A stretch of 64,000 nt of DNA from Haematobia irritans (Eukaryota; Arthropoda; Insecta; Diptera; Muscidae): the NCBI RefSeq assembly GCF_050003625.1, contig NC_134397.1, positions 272,608,070 through 272,672,069 on the forward strand, read 5' to 3'. Positions 12,072-24,380 of the stretch are shown piece by piece. The stretch's first letter is position 1; every line of letters begins with the position of its first letter. The notes beneath the pieces are model-generated. The model was not told the DNA's origin. It ran no database searches and saw only the letters and a list, made by a program, of their open reading frames with translations. The translations under genes and the position numbers were made by a program.

Positions 12072-12253
12072 CCTCACGCAAGGTCACTATGTAGTAGGAT
12101 TCTTTGGATGGGGGACTAATGCCCAGTTTGTTGACTGCCTTCAGGCGAAAACTGTAGACGGTAAATGGCACCAGGCCGGTGACTTGATGTGATGTCACAT
12201 TTGATTTTGTTTGTATTTGTGGCACTTGATCCCATTGACCATTCTCGCCCACT
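12072..12253 (-). CDS. sdk: Sidekick-like exon: second half of an FN3 domain
   Basis: A 182-base minus-strand exon. The acceptor reads TTTACAG before 12253 and the donor is GAGG|GTAAGT at 12072. It starts with one base that completes an Arg codon from the exon ending at 55868, then encodes VGENGQWDQVP, VTGLVPFTVYSFRLKAVNKLG and ESYYIVTLRE. These are the C-D-E-F-G strands of a fibronectin type III domain, with the typical GL-P---Y-FR--A-N--G pattern. The reading TGLVP--Y-FRL-AVN--G agrees with the first FN3 domain of Sidekick, a homophilic adhesion protein with six Ig and thirteen FN3 domains. The exon ends in phase 1 (first G of the next codon). The next exon is not recognisable in the lower 12 kb. 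Other Ig/FN3 adhesion proteins are possible. Confidence 0.8.
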
Positions 12254-13764
12254 CTGTAAATAAATCGACAAAAAGAAAAGAGAAAGAGAAGAGGTAGAAA
12301 ATAAGCGTCAAGTGAGTCAAGTTATTGCAAATTAAAGAAATTGAGGTTAAAGTAGCAAAAATGCGATAAGGAATAATATTTACTCTTCTTCCGTTTGCTA
12401 AAAATACACACATATAAACACACACAGCCACACATAAATAAATAGAGAAAACCAAAAGGAATAGGATATGAAAGTAGAGTCAATACAAAAAAAATCAACT
12501 AGAGGAGAGTGTTTAAGGATTCGAATTGTGTCTTAATTCAATCATCTTTTTTTTTGTTTTTCTGCTTTTGCTAGTCTTTCGTTCACCATTACCATTCGTG
12601 TTGTTGTTCGTGTCTATTCCAAGCGATAGACATTTCAATCATTTGCCCTAAGGAAATTGTGGTATTTATTCTGTTCTCAGGATAACCACTTAAATGCAAT
12701 ATCGTCTCCATTTATTCCTCATGTTCTCCATTGCTTTGCCCATGTAAAATGGATAGACTGCAATAGACTCTATTATTTTTAATGGATATCCTGAAATGTT
12801 TCCCTAGATAAATGCAATTGACAAGTTAATAAGAGGTGGTTAGTGGTACAATACAGGAAATCCTTTAAAAAATGTCTAGGTCTGGGTTTCTTTAAAGTAC
12901 AAGAGGGGTAATGATTAAAACGAGAACTTTGAGTTTTTATTGTGGAATCCAACTAATTACACTCTGATATTGAGCTTGGTCTGAAAACATTAATAGCAGT
13001 TCTATTTTTATATTTGCCATAAATTATATACATAAAAAAATTCTTACGGACAAATTTCTGGAAAACAGATATATGTGTATACACATAAATATAATTGTAA
13101 TTATCTACTAAATGGAAAATAATATATTTCATCAATATAACTCGGTTCTCAAAAAAAAAAAAAAATATTTTTAGAAATAGAGGAAGAATTCAGCGACAAG
13201 AAAAATGGTTTTATAAAGGCAATAAACTAAAAATTAAAACTCAATTCAAATATTTGAGCATACTGTTGACACCAAAAACGAGAGTTACATCCCACGTTGA
13301 AAATAGAACACAACAAGCAAAAAGAGCCATAAACTCTACTTGGGCAAGCTTTTTAAGGAAGAGAGAAATATAGCTGGCAAATAAATGGAGCTGGATGAAA
13401 CATTGGACGAAATTTTACCGACGAAATAGAAAGGCTTATAATTGTACAAAATTTCAAAAATATCAAAGTTTTATCTCAGCTTTGTTTTATTTATTGCCTA
13501 CTAATAAAAAAATAGAGAAGTCGACAGTGAAGTGAAAGTGGAATGGTATTTATATTTCATGTACACACTCTCAGAAAAGTATCGAATGTCCATTTTTCAA
13601 ATTCTCTAAAAGTCTAAAATATAACCGATTTTTGCAAAAATCGAATGCCAACTTCCCCAAAATTTTTGACAAATACGAAAAGTCGAGGTTTTGATCCTGG
13701 CAGTATATGAATTGTTTTATTTTGGCAGGATTTACTCTTAGACCATTTTTCCGTAACTTTTTCC
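12254..13764. other. Intron sequence without recognisable elements
   Basis: AT-rich, including a polypyrimidine tract upstream of the exon (minus strand) and a poly-A run near 13150. It shows no repeat ends, exons or RNA genes that I can name. Confidence 0.5.
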
Positions 13765-15749
13765 CAGTCAGGCGGAGACTTTCAGCGAACCAACCAACCA
13801 GGAAGGAACATTTTGTTTAATTTTAGTAAAATTTGGTTATTTGTAGAAAATTTTAACTAAACTGTTTGCAAACACAGATGTCACGCCGATTTCACAACCA
13901 TAAGTAAATATTTTTCGACCAATTCAAAAAAAAAAAAGTATATACGGCCGTAAGTTCGGCCGGGCCGAATTTTAAATACCCACCACCATGAACCAAATAT
14001 TAGGGTTTCCTTTGAAATTTCAGGAGGGCTTGCGGACATGAGAACACTTCACGAAGATAAATTTAAAGATTTCACCTATGAGGACTATATCAGATTCTGG
14101 ATTTATAAGAACCATTTTTGTTTGAGTTTTAGAGGAATCATTAACATCTCTTGTAAGTGTGCAAGAAAATTATAAATAACGTCTTGATTTGAAATCTTAA
14201 ATCTGTAGATTTTCACCCGAGAAGTAAAGTCTTGAAATTTTACATTGAGTTTCAAGCAATTTTCATGATCAGTGCGCCTTCTATACCAGTGCGCCTTCTG
14301 AAGTCGGTCGATAAAAAAAGTTAATAAAAACTTCATCCGATACACGTTTTTGTGAGCCTAAAAAAACTACGGTTTCTAGAAACCCAAGGAGTTAAATCGG
14401 GATATAGGTCTACATGGGGGCTATACCAAAACATGGACCGATACTTACCATTTGTGGCACACCACTTTATGGTCCTAAAATACCTATACATTTCCAATTT
14501 CAGGCAAATTGTATATAAACTACGAATTCTATAAAACCAAGCTGTAAAATCGGGAGATCGGTCTATATGGGGGCTATACCAAAACATGGAACGATACGGA
14601 CCATTTTCGGCACACCTTTTGATGGTCCTCAAGTACCTCTAGATTTTCAATGTCAGGCAAATTGGATAAAAATTACGATTTCTATAAGCCCAAGACCCCA
14701 AATCGGGAGGTCGGTTTATATGGGGACCATACCAAAACATGGACCGATGCTCACCATTTTTGGCACACCTCTTTACGGTTCTAAAGTGCCTCCAATTTCA
14801 GGCAAGAATCCCAAGAAGTAAAATCTGGAGATCGGTCTATATGGGGAATATACCAAAATATGGACCGATACTCACAATTTTTGGCACACGTATTTGTGGT
14901 CCTGCAATACCTCTAGATTTCCAATTTTAGGTAAATTGAATGAAAACTGCGGTTTCTATAAGCCCAAGAAGTAAAATCGGGAGATCGGTCTATATGGCGG
15001 CTATAACAAAACATGGACCGATACTCACCATTTTTGGCACACCTCTTTATGGTCATAAAATACCTCTAGATTTCAAATTTCAGGCAAATTGGATAAAAAC
15101 TACGATTTCTATAAGCCCAAGACCCCAAATCGGGAGGTCGCTTTATATGGGGATTATATCAAAACCTGGACCGATATAGCCCATCTTCGAACTTGACCTG
15201 CATGCAGACAAAAGACGAGTTTGTGCAACATTTCAGCACGATTGCTTCATTATTGAAGACTGTAGAGTGATTACAACAGACAGACGGACATCGTTATATC
15301 GTCTTAGAATTTCTCCCTGATCAAGAATATATATACTTTATATTGTCGGAAATCGATATTTCGATGTGTTACTAACGGAATGACAAACTTATTATACCCC
15401 CGTCACCATTCTATGGTGGTGGGTATAAAAAAAAGATATATCAGGCGTATTTTATTTGCGTAACTTGTTTGAAGTTAAAAATTTCAAAAATATCTATAGT
15501 GAAATACGAATAATGCGTCCAGCGTTATTTACAAATTTTGAACTGAACTATTTTGTGGGAAACATGAATTTATTAATCGCTAATAAATAATATCTTCTTT
15601 ATGCTTCAATTTTGTATAATTTTCCCCCTTTATTAGTTTATTTAACTAACGTATGCGAAAAAATTATTAAAGTCTACGAAGCAATTCATGAACAATTCTT
15701 TGAACTAAAATAGAATTTAGTGCCATATAGGGTTCACCTTTTTAGTGTA
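13765..15749. mobile_element. MITE-O copy split by DTR-G1
   Basis: The left part (to 13936) has GAACCAACC-AGGAAGG and 'cagatgtcacgccgatttcacaa' as in the copy at 9743. The right part (15429-15749) ends 'tagggttcacctttttagtgta', the inverse of the left terminus TACACTCAAAAAATAGTGAAC. DTR-G1 sits between the two halves. The left limit is uncertain. Confidence 0.45.
13937..15428 (-). mobile_element. DTR-G1: 153-bp-repeat element
   Basis: On the minus strand it has the same order as DTR-A. The head is TTATACCCACCACCATAGAATGG, then a TA-rich run (AAAGTATATATATTCTTG) and GTCCGTCTGTCTG. The array's motif TGGACCGATACTCACCATTTT (plus strand) starts at 14434, 14587, 14740, 14861, 15014 and 15168: spacing 153, with one deleted unit. 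A tail of about 400 bp ends TTCGGCCCGGCCGAA, TACGGCCGTATATACTT. The monomer is diverged from DTR-A but alignable with it (shared CGGGAGATCGGTTTATATGG). No transposase. Confidence 0.75.
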
Positions 15750-16788
15750 TGCTATCTCTTAACTTAATATTTCAATAATGTTTACTAACTTCTAATCTAC
15801 TGAAGAAGAAGAATTTTAAATATGTATCCCAATATACAGCAGAGTGAAATAAATACCCCACAAATGAGATATATTTAATCTTTGTAATATGTGACATCCT
15901 CATTTGGATATGGTAAAACATATTCTCTTAAGGGTTAATCCATAAGGACAGCTTACAAATAGGTTCAACGTATTTGTCAGCTACCTAGGCCACAACCAGA
16001 ACAACCTCAATTTTACAAAAACAAATTCACACACATTCACTTTCACATATATACACAGTCAATGGTTCAGTATCCATTTGTTGATGTTAGTTTACTAAAT
16101 CCGAAAACTAAACACAGGCCAAAAAACCAAACAAAAAAAAAAAACAACAACAAATTGTTGTTCCTATCTTGATTGCTGTGGGTATTAACGATAAAAAACC
16201 TCTTGTCCCCAAACGTAGTAAATGTCCTTGACGTTGTGTTTTTTTCATTTATTTTGTTTTTTTTTTTATGGCTTAACAACAACAACAACAACAGACCAAT
16301 AGTAACAGACCATAGAGAAAACTGTAGAAAGTCGACAGGTTGCACACATACATGTATGTAATGCATAATTTATGTATGAAATTTAAAATTATTATCATAA
16401 AAGACAATTTATTTATGATGATTTGTAACACATACCCAGCTCTACTACAGGGAGCCAATTCCGTGAAATGTATGTATGATTGCCTTGGTCACACGTACCA
16501 TAAATTTTCAATGCAGTCGTAGATACTTAAACCATCTAGGTTTTTCTGTTACTGCCTGATAAATTTCGGTTGACACAGGTCAGTTTAATGTTATTAAAAA
16601 TTCAAAAAAGATATTTATAAACATCTTGATGGTTGTTAATAGAGATAATGTGGGCCTTAACAAGTAAACACCTTAAAAAAAATCGGTTCTGTAACATGTA
16701 CCCCAAACACATTTTGCTTCAAACATATATATTTTCAGGACTGGTGCAAACAAAATATTGTTTGTATTGTTCAAACATATTATGTTTT
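15750..16788. other. Intron sequence with (AAC)n and poly-A runs
   Basis: Contains poly-A near 16135, an (AAC)n run at about 16276-16293 and AT-rich DNA with CAAACATAT/ATGTTT inverted motifs towards 16700. Open frames here are simple-sequence artefacts. Confidence 0.5.
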
Positions 16789-17135
16789 ACCGTGGTGCAA
16801 TGGTTAGCATGCCCGCCTTGCATACACAAGGTCGTGGGTTTGATTCCTGCTTCGACCGAACACCAAAAAGTTTTTCAGCGGTGGATTATTCCACCTCAGT
16901 AATGCTGGTGACATTTCTGAGGGTTTCAAAGCTTCTCTAAGTGGTTTCACTGCAATGTGGAACGCCATTCGGACTCGGCTATAAAAAGGAGGTTGCTTGT
17001 CATTGAGCTTAACATGGAATCGTGCAGCACTCAGTTATAAGAGAGAAGTTCACCATTGTGGTATCACAATGGACTGAATAGTCTAAGTGAGCTTAATACA
17101 TCGAGCTGCCACCTAACCGAACCTAACCTAACCTA
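16789..17135 (+). repeat. tRNA-derived SINE-D, copy 1
   Basis: The 5' head resembles a tRNA, with an A-box-like GTGCAATGGTTAGCATG and a B-box-like GGTCGTGGGTTTGATTCC. The body includes CAGCGGTGGATTATTCCACC and GGCTATAAAAAGGAGG. It ends in ACCTAACCTAACCTA repeats. About 345 bp; no clear target duplication. The B box carries a C-to-T change (GTTTGATTCC) compared with copy 2. Confidence 0.85.
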
Positions 17136-17530
17136 GGGCATATACCGCTAGTAAAAAATTTTAATGACATTTTCTTTGTGTGGATATATTTTTAAGGCGC
17201 CAATTAGTTACTTCCATTATTTTAATTGCAGCATACTCTCTAGGTCGCACTTTCTAAATACATATATGTTTATAGGCTATTCACAAATTAATATATGTTT
17301 GCATCTAAACATATTATATTTACAAACATTTTATGTCCCAAACATAATATATTCTAATATACTAACATATATGTCCAAAAACATGTTATGCTAGTTTATG
17401 AACATTATATGCTTGCACTTAAAAATATTGTGTTAAAAAAAATTTAAGTTCCAAATATATAATTTTTACACACGAAAAACAATCATTTTCGTCCGTGTAT
17501 CCGGCCACACCAAAACTTATTTATCCTCCA
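17136..17530. repeat. AT-rich block with CAAACATATTATGTTT palindromes
   Basis: Repeated CAAACATAT/ATATGTTTG motifs in both orientations continue on the other side of SINE-D1 (16620-16788). The SINE therefore appears to have landed inside an older palindromic AT-rich repeat. Class unknown. Confidence 0.4.
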
Positions 17531-17735
17531 GAAGCAGAGAAAAGATATGATCAGAATGTTATTTTTGGATGGGAAAAAATATATTTTGGCCGCCAAAAAT
17601 GTAAAATGATAGTCGAAATCAGATATACAATGTCCGAGAAAATAATATGGTTGCGACAAACTGTTAAATGTTCACCATTCAAAAATAATACTGCGAATAA
17701 CCTATTCCATCCTGATTTCTCTGTACTAAAATTCG
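17531..17735. mobile_element. MITE-B relic
   Basis: Decayed copy of the element at 20147-20383. It keeps AGAAAAGATATGATC, AATGTTATTTTTGGATGG, TCGAAATCAGATATAC and GAGAAAATAATATGGTTGC. The ends are not preserved. Confidence 0.6.
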
Positions 17736-17943
17736 TCAAACATAGATGGTATAGAAGAGCAATTGAAGTACTGCTTTGTTGGAGGGCAATATGGAGGCTT
17801 GATACGAGTAAAGACGATATAAAAAAAATTGAAATATCCCCTTATGGATCTCTAGATAACAAATTTCAGAATAATTGGATAAAATTTGCGGAGTCGACAT
17901 ACCCGAGTAAAGAGTGAAATATCTAATTTGAAATGATTAGATA

Positions 17944-18863
17944 CCCTGCAGAAAAAGCATCGCCAAAAAAGTAGTGAAAATGTTCTTTTTGGATCCGGAA
18001 ATGCTGCAAAATTGGCACAGAAGCAATGAATTTAACACGGGCTTGTCATAGGACGGATGTCCACCATTTCACATGCAGTTGCACTGAATTTGCAGCATTT
18101 CTTAAGGTGTGATCCGAATTCAGTGTTTTAGATATAAATTAAAAAGTTTTGCAATAATTTGCCAAATAATTAATTTTTATAATTTTTTAAAGTATTGTAC
18201 CGCTTGTCTGAAATGTTTGACATGAAATATTTTTAAAAACTGGTAATTTTTCTGGAATGGATTTAACCTTTTTTGGAAAAAATTTTAATAATTTGTACCA
18301 TTTTATTAATTCCTACTCGGGTTTTAAACTATTTGAAACTAAAAAGTTCAAACTTCCTTTCAAAACTATTAAAAAAGCGAGTTAAAAAATTTAATTAAAT
18401 GAACCTGAGTAGTTAAAATAAAGAACATCTTTGGGAGGACATTTTTTGAAGTACTTTTTAAGTTGTACCTAGGTAGGGAGCCACCGTGGTGCAATGGTTA
18501 GCATGCCCGCCTTGCATGCACAAGGTCGTGGGTTCGATTCCTGCTACGACCGAACACCAAAAAGTTTTTCAGCGGTGGATTATCCCACCTCAGTAATGCT
18601 GGTGACATTTCTGAGGGTTTCAAAGCTTCTCTAAGTGGTTTCACTGGAATGTGGAACGCCGTTCGGACTCGGCTATAAAAAGGAGGTCCCTTGTCATTGA
18701 GCTTAACATGGAATCGGGCAGCACTCAGTGATAAGAGAGAAGTTCACCACTGTGGTATCACAATGGACTGAATAGTCTAAGTGAGCCTGATACATCGGCT
18801 GCCACATAACCTAACCTAACCTAAGTTGTACCTTTAGAAGCACTTCCAATCTTTTTTGCTGGG
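17944..18863. mobile_element. MITE-C with SINE-D2 inserted, TA-flanked
   Basis: Ends CCCTGCAGAAAAAGC and (reverse complement of the right end) CCCAGCAAAAAAGATTGG, with TA on both sides (17942-17943, 18864-18865). The interior carries the family's TTCTTTTTGGATCCGGAA and AACATCTTTGGGAGGACA. A SINE splits the right part. Confidence 0.75.
18471..18822 (+). repeat. tRNA-derived SINE-D, copy 2, with an 11-bp TSD
   Basis: The best SINE-D copy. A perfect 11-bp target duplication AAGTTGTACCT (18460-18470, 18823-18833) proves retroposition. The head carries A-box-like TGGTGCAATGGTTAGCATG and B-box GGTTCGATTCC, expected to recruit RNA polymerase III. The body is the family core, and the 3' tail is CCTAACCTAACCT. 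The insertion target is MITE-C. Confidence 0.92.
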
Positions 18864-19189
18864 TATTAGATATCGATGTTCTCATTCCAGAGTACGCTAA
18901 GTCGACTTAACAATTGTTGATAGAGTTCGTTGTTTTTTATTCGGATTGATGTGAATTGCATCCTGTCAAAAGTTCGAATTTATTGGACATCAAAAGTTAT
19001 GGTTAATATTGTACGTGGCCTGTGACTAAAGTTTTAAAAATGTTCAATCCAAGCGGAGCCTAGATTGCCATTTTCAGGCAAATTGAATACAAACTACCGT
19101 ATGTCAAATCACAAACCATTGACCGTTACTTTTTGTGGATCTAAAATACCTCTAGATTTCCACTTTCAGGCAAATCGAAAAAAACGGTA

Positions 19190-19995
19190 CACACAAAAAA
19201 AAATAAAATATGAATTTGTACATAAATGTGTACATTTTGGAAAATTTATGGACTCTTTCATGAAATAGATGTATTTTTTTTATTCGTAAATACTTGTTAT
19301 TAAATTAAGCAATTTTTAATAATGTGCATGGATTCTTCCATAAAATTAATGAAACTTTACATAATATATCCAAAAATACCGGTTTTCTCTTAGCATGAGA
19401 GAGCCACAACATAGAGTTACTCTCATATGTATACAATACAAGCATACAAAACAAGACAAAAACCAACCATAAAGTTTTTGAAGTCAACACGTGGCTTTGC
19501 TGTGTTTGGTTTTTTCAGTTCAGTTTGAGTCGCCGTCGCGATTCAAAGATTATTTATTGCTGAAAAAGGTTGACGAAATAGAACAATTTTATTAATTAAC
19601 TGGAAGCATTGGTGCTCATATTTATAACTAATAAAAAATATTATAAAATGTGTTTTACTCGCAGGACTTTAATGCGGTTTTTAATAAATGTGTTCATACA
19701 TTTTGACCAATTAAGAATTAGGGGAAAATCGAAAAGAAAAAAGAAAAGAAGAGATATATTTAATGCATGATATTTTTAATATATATTATGTAAAAATACA
19801 TATTTCTCAATGTCGAAAATTATGTATACTACATTTATAAAATTACAAATTTCATTAATATTATGTATACATTCGTAGTCAATGAAAACCTGTATTTTTT
19901 AATTTATGAACTTTTTTCATATAATTTATGAATTCCGTGTTTGGAAAATTTTTGGGAACACTATTCATACAATAAATGAATTATTTTTTTGTGTG
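19190..19995. mobile_element. MITE-T, 806 bp, TA target duplication
   Basis: Inverted ends CACACAAAAAAAAATAAA and CACACAAAAAAATAATTC (reverse complement), directly flanked by TA at 19188-19189 and 19996-19997 within DTR-G sequence. AT-rich inside with no transposase. Probably Tc1/mariner-class. Confidence 0.8.
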
Positions 19996-20146
19996 TATCT
20001 AGAAGCCGATGAATTTAAATCGGGAGACCGGTTTAAATGGTGGTTATACCAAAACCATAGACATCATATTCGGCACGCCTATTTGTGGACCTAAAGTATC
20101 TCTAGATTTTCAATTCCAGGCAACTCGGATAAAGTTGCGGTATCTA

Positions 20147-20383
20147 CACCCATAGAAGGAATATGATCACCTCGAACATGTTTCAAGAGCAAAATGTTAT
20201 TTTTGAATGGTGACCATGTTTGCCGCAAAAATGTTGTTTCCTCGCCAAACATTACATGCTTTCCGAAAACAGATACATAATTTCCGAGAAAATAACATGG
20301 TTGCAGCGAACATGTTACATGGTCCAAAAATAACATTTTGCTCTTCAAACATGTTTGAGGTGGTCATATTCCTTCTCTGGGTG
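20147..20383. mobile_element. MITE-B, 237 bp, TA target duplication
   Basis: Long, nearly whole-length inverted repeat. The left end is CACCCATAGAAGGAATATG, and the right end reversed is CACCCAGAGAAGGAATATG. Flanked by TA (20145-20146, 20384-20385). The interior has AACATGTTTCAAGAGCAAA in both orientations. Other copies are at 55139, 55390 and 59613, with a relic at 17531. Confidence 0.85.
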
Positions 20384-21082
20384 TAGAAAGCCAAGAAGTC
20401 AAATCGGCATTTCGGTCTATATGAGGACTATATTAAAACATACACATGTATTTGTGGACCTAAACTACTTCTGGATTTCTAATTTTTAGGAAATTTGGTA
20501 AAAATTGCGGTATATAGAACGCCAGTCTATATGGTGGCTATGCCAAAACATGGATCCTTATAGCCCATTTTCGAACTTGTATGCAGACAAAAAAAAAAAA
20601 AAAAGAATCTTTGTCAAAATTCAGTGAAGTCTTTGGCGTGATTGCAATAGACATACATACGTCCAGACAGACATGGTTATATTGTTTTAGAATATCTCCA
20701 TGAAATTTATTATACCACTATTAGTATTCTAGGGTGGTGGGTATAAAAAAGTTACAGCATAAAATTTTACTAACTTTTGCTGAATTTCCCACAAACATTT
20801 CTGAATCTCATAGATTTTGTAAAATATGCAAAAGTATTTCTCACGAAGCAGTCGTTTAATCTATACCGCTACATCCGAATTGCAAGATCGTGTAGAAGCG
20901 TGAAAAAATCACTCTAGGATTATCGCCCTTGAAACTCATTGCCTCGAATAGCAACGCTAAAATATTTAATAACGAAATTTTCATATTTGTCTCTTAATAT
21001 TGTTCTGATATTTATCCTTAAATTTATTACAGTTTATTAGAATTAATTATCCAATATTTTTAAAACATTATGTATTAAAATA

Positions 21083-21727
21083 TACACTGAAAAAAATATT
21101 GTCGTGAGGTTAAAGATTTCATGTCTTTAAAACACGAATGCATATTTTGCTTAGCATAGAAGACGGATTTCTCTAGTATAAAGTTTTTTTCCTAGTCAGA
21201 AAGTCGATAAACTTTTCAATGAGGTTGTATTGTCCTTATAATTAAGTGATTTCACCTAAAAATGGGTATCATAACATGAAAAAAAATGTTTGTGCTAAGA
21301 TCAAATTGACTTCAATAATTCAGAAAAATTCTTTAAATTTAATGATTTTTTTTTTTTTAAATTTGTTGTCTTTTTGCATCTTGACTACAAAGCAAAAAAT
21401 CGTTCAAATGTAGGACATGTTTTTCAACACTTTATTTTAAAGAAGTTTTTACTTGAAACATTGCAGAATTTCTACTAGAAGTTGAGTCTTAATTTGGAGT
21501 TGTTAACTCGTTTTTAAAGGACTTTGATAGCATATGAAGAAAAAAAGCTGAAAAAGCGAAAAATTAAAATTTGCTTCCTAGAAGCAAGTACACAAAACTC
21601 AAATTTAAAAGAGAATTGTGTTTTAAAAGTATCCTTACTTGTATTCTCCGCTTCTTTGGCTCCGAATCAATACCAAAATTTTTAAAGACAAAATCTTTGG
21701 AAACGGACATGCTTTTTTTTCGGTGTA
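21083..21727. mobile_element. MITE-J copy 1
   Basis: Ends TACACTGAAAAAAATATTG and (reverse complement) TACACCGAAAAAAAAGCATG. Interior motifs are GTCGTGAGG-TAAAGATTTCATG, TTGTCTTTTTGCATCTTGAC and CTTGTATTCTCCGCTTCTTTG. About 645 bp, non-coding. Confidence 0.75.
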
Positions 21728-22244
21728 CCTTTCAAATATTCATATTGAATTGATTCGTCAAAATTATCCTTGTACTGTCAATTAAAAAATGTAAAATCTT
21801 GTTGTATTAGCGTTCCAACAACAATTAATAAATACTCCTAAAGAATAAGACAAATATTAATGGTGTCTTGAATTTGTAGAAAAACATTTATTTGTTTTTG
21901 TCATATCGGAATTTCGTAGTGATAATCTTGTCTGTAGATAAGATAATTCGACTTTTACCTTTCTCAAATGCATATGTCATGTCTCATATATAAAGGGAAA
22001 CCAACTAACTTCCTCCCCCTAAACCAAGTATTATTTCACTGTGGAAAAATAGCTGATGATGAAACGTTGATTTCCTTCTTTAAACCCTCCAAAACTATCC
22101 AGAGACAAGCATTTGCCTCACAAAGCCCAATTGGGACTCTGAAGGTATGGCGATGACCTTCAGCTTGGGTTATCTTTTATTATATTGTTGAAAATTTTGT
22201 TGACCTATAAAATTCGCTTCTTTTGTGGTGTCATATTGAATTTT

Positions 22245-22870
22245 CAGCATTGAAAAAAATATTGTCGTGAGCCCATAGATTTCATGTCCTTAAAATACAA
22301 ATATGAATTTTGTTTAGCGCAGAAGAAGCATTTCAGTGATATAAAGTTTATTTTTTTCATTGGCCAAAAGTCGATAAACTATTTAATGAAGTCGTTATGT
22401 TCTTATAGTTAAGGGACTTTAAACTTGGTGTTTTGATATGAAAGAAAATTTTGTTTGACTAAGATCAACTTGGCTTTAATAATTATGGAAAAATTTTCCA
22501 TATTTATAAAATCGTCTAAATTTTTGCATTGTTGTTTGTTGACTATAAAGCAAAAAGGCGTTCTAACTAGGAAATTGTTTTCGACACTTTATAGGGTTTT
22601 TTACTTGAAATGTAGCGTGATTTCTACTTGAATTAGAGTCTGAATTTGGAAATTTAAGTTGTCGTTAACTCGTTTTTAAATGCTAAATGAAAAAGCTGAA
22701 AAAAACGAATAAATTAGAATTTTTTTCTAGAACCAAGTACGCAAAACTCAAATTTAAAAGAGAAATGTGTCTTGACGGGATCCCCACTTCAAACCTCTAC
22801 CTCTTTGGCTCGGATTCAATACCAATATCATTGTTGTAAAGACAACATCTATGGAACAGGACGTGATTTT
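22245..22870. mobile_element. MITE-J copy 2, right end lost
   Basis: Begins at 'cagcattgaaaaaaatattgtcgtgag' and follows MITE-J to TCTATGGAACAGGACGTGA. DTR-H starts immediately afterwards (22871), so the right terminus was lost at that junction. Confidence 0.7.
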
Positions 22871-24380
22871 TATACTCTGCGCCACACTGTGGAAGAGGGT
22901 ATTATAAGTTAGTGTATATGTTTGCAACACCCAGAAGGAGACGAGATAGACACATGGTGTCTTTGGCAAAAATGCTCAGGGTCGGCTCCTGAGTCGATAT
23001 ATCCATCTGTCCGTGAACACATTTTTGTAATCAAAGCCTAGGTCGCAGTTTTAGTCCAATCGACTTCAAATTTGGCACAAGTATGTGTTTTGGCTCAGAA
23101 TAGAACTCTATTGATTTTGGAAGAAATCGGTTCAGATTTAAATATAGCTCCCATATATATATCTTTCGCCCGATATGGACTTATATGGCCCCAGAAGCCA
23201 GAGTTTTACCCTAATATGCTTAAAATTTTGCACAAGAAGAACAATTAGTACTATAGTCAAGTGCACCAAATTTTATTGAAATCGGTTTAGATTTAGATAT
23301 AGCTCCCATATATATCTTTCGCCCGATATGGACTAATACGGTCCCAGAAGTCAGAGTTTTACCCCAATTTGGTTGAAATTTTGCACTAGGAGTACAATTA
23401 GCAGTGTGCCAAATTTTATTGAAATCGGTTCAGATTTAGATATAGCTCCTTATATAGCTTTCGGCCGATTTACACTCATTTGACCATAGAGACCAATTTT
23501 TTGCTCCGATTTAGTTGAAATTTTGCACAGGAAGTAAAATTAGCATTGTAGCTATTCGTGCTAAATTTGGTTGAAATCGGTTCAGATTTAGATATAGCTC
23601 CCATATATAGCTTCGTCCGATTTACACTCATATGACCACAGAGGTCAATTTTTAACTCCGATTTAGTTGAAATTTTGCACAGGGAGTAGAATTAGCATTG
23701 TAGCTATGCGTGCCAAATTTGGTTGAAATTGGTTCAGATTTAGATATATCTCCCATATATAGCTTTCGCCCGATTTACACTCATATGACCACGGAGGCCA
23801 ATCTTTTACTCCGATTTAGTTGAAATTTTGCACAGGGAGTAAAATTAGCATTGTAGCTATGCGTGCCAAATTTGGTTGAAATCGGTTCAGATTTAGATAT
23901 AGCTCCCATATATATGTTTTTCTGATTTCGACAAAAATGGTCAAAATACCAACATTTTCCTTGTAAAATCGCCACTGCTTAGTCGAAAAGTTGTAAAAAT
24001 GACTCTAATTTTTCGAAACTTCTAATGCATATAAATAAATAAACTTTAATAAACTTTTTCGAAATTTCCTTAAAATTGGTTCGGATTTAAATGTTTCCCG
24101 TATTTATACCCTGCGCCATACTGTGGAACAGGGTAACATTGTGTTCCACCCTAGTGCATTAGCCGACTTAAATTTTGAGTCTATAGATTTTGTAGAAGTC
24201 TATCAAATTCTGTCCAGATCGAGTGATATTTAAATGTATGTATTTGGGACAACCTTTATATATAGGCCTCCCAACACATTTGACGGATGTGATATGGTAT
24301 CGAAAATTTAGATCTACAAAGTTGTGCAGGGTATAATATAGTCGGCCCCGCCCGACTTTAGACTTTCCTTACTTGTTTTC
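22871..24380 (+). mobile_element. DTR-H: 152-153-bp-repeat element with a short second copy
   Basis: The head reads TATACTCTGCGCCACACTGTGGAAGAGGGTAT, then GAGTCGATATATCCATCTGTCCGTG. Array units with CAGATTTAGATATAGCTCCC start at 23429, 23581, 23733 and 23886 (spacing 152-153). A second head (TATACCCTGCGCCATACTGTGG) begins near 24112 and leads to the tail AGTCGGCCCCGCCCGACT (hairpin) and CTTACTTGTTTT. This is either a nested short copy or an internal duplication. No transposase. Confidence 0.75.

Larger units (their letters stand above)
19054..20746 (-). mobile_element. DTR-G copy with two nested MITEs
   Basis: DTR-G array text (TCTAGATTTCCA-TTTCAGGCAAAT, AAATCGGGAGACCGGTTTA) is followed by a TA-poor head remnant and ends at GGGTGGTGGGTATAAAA. 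It is interrupted by MITE-T (19190-19995) and MITE-B (20147-20383). Removing both restores continuous DTR-G sequence at each point with a single TA. The tail is missing on the left. Confidence 0.75.
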
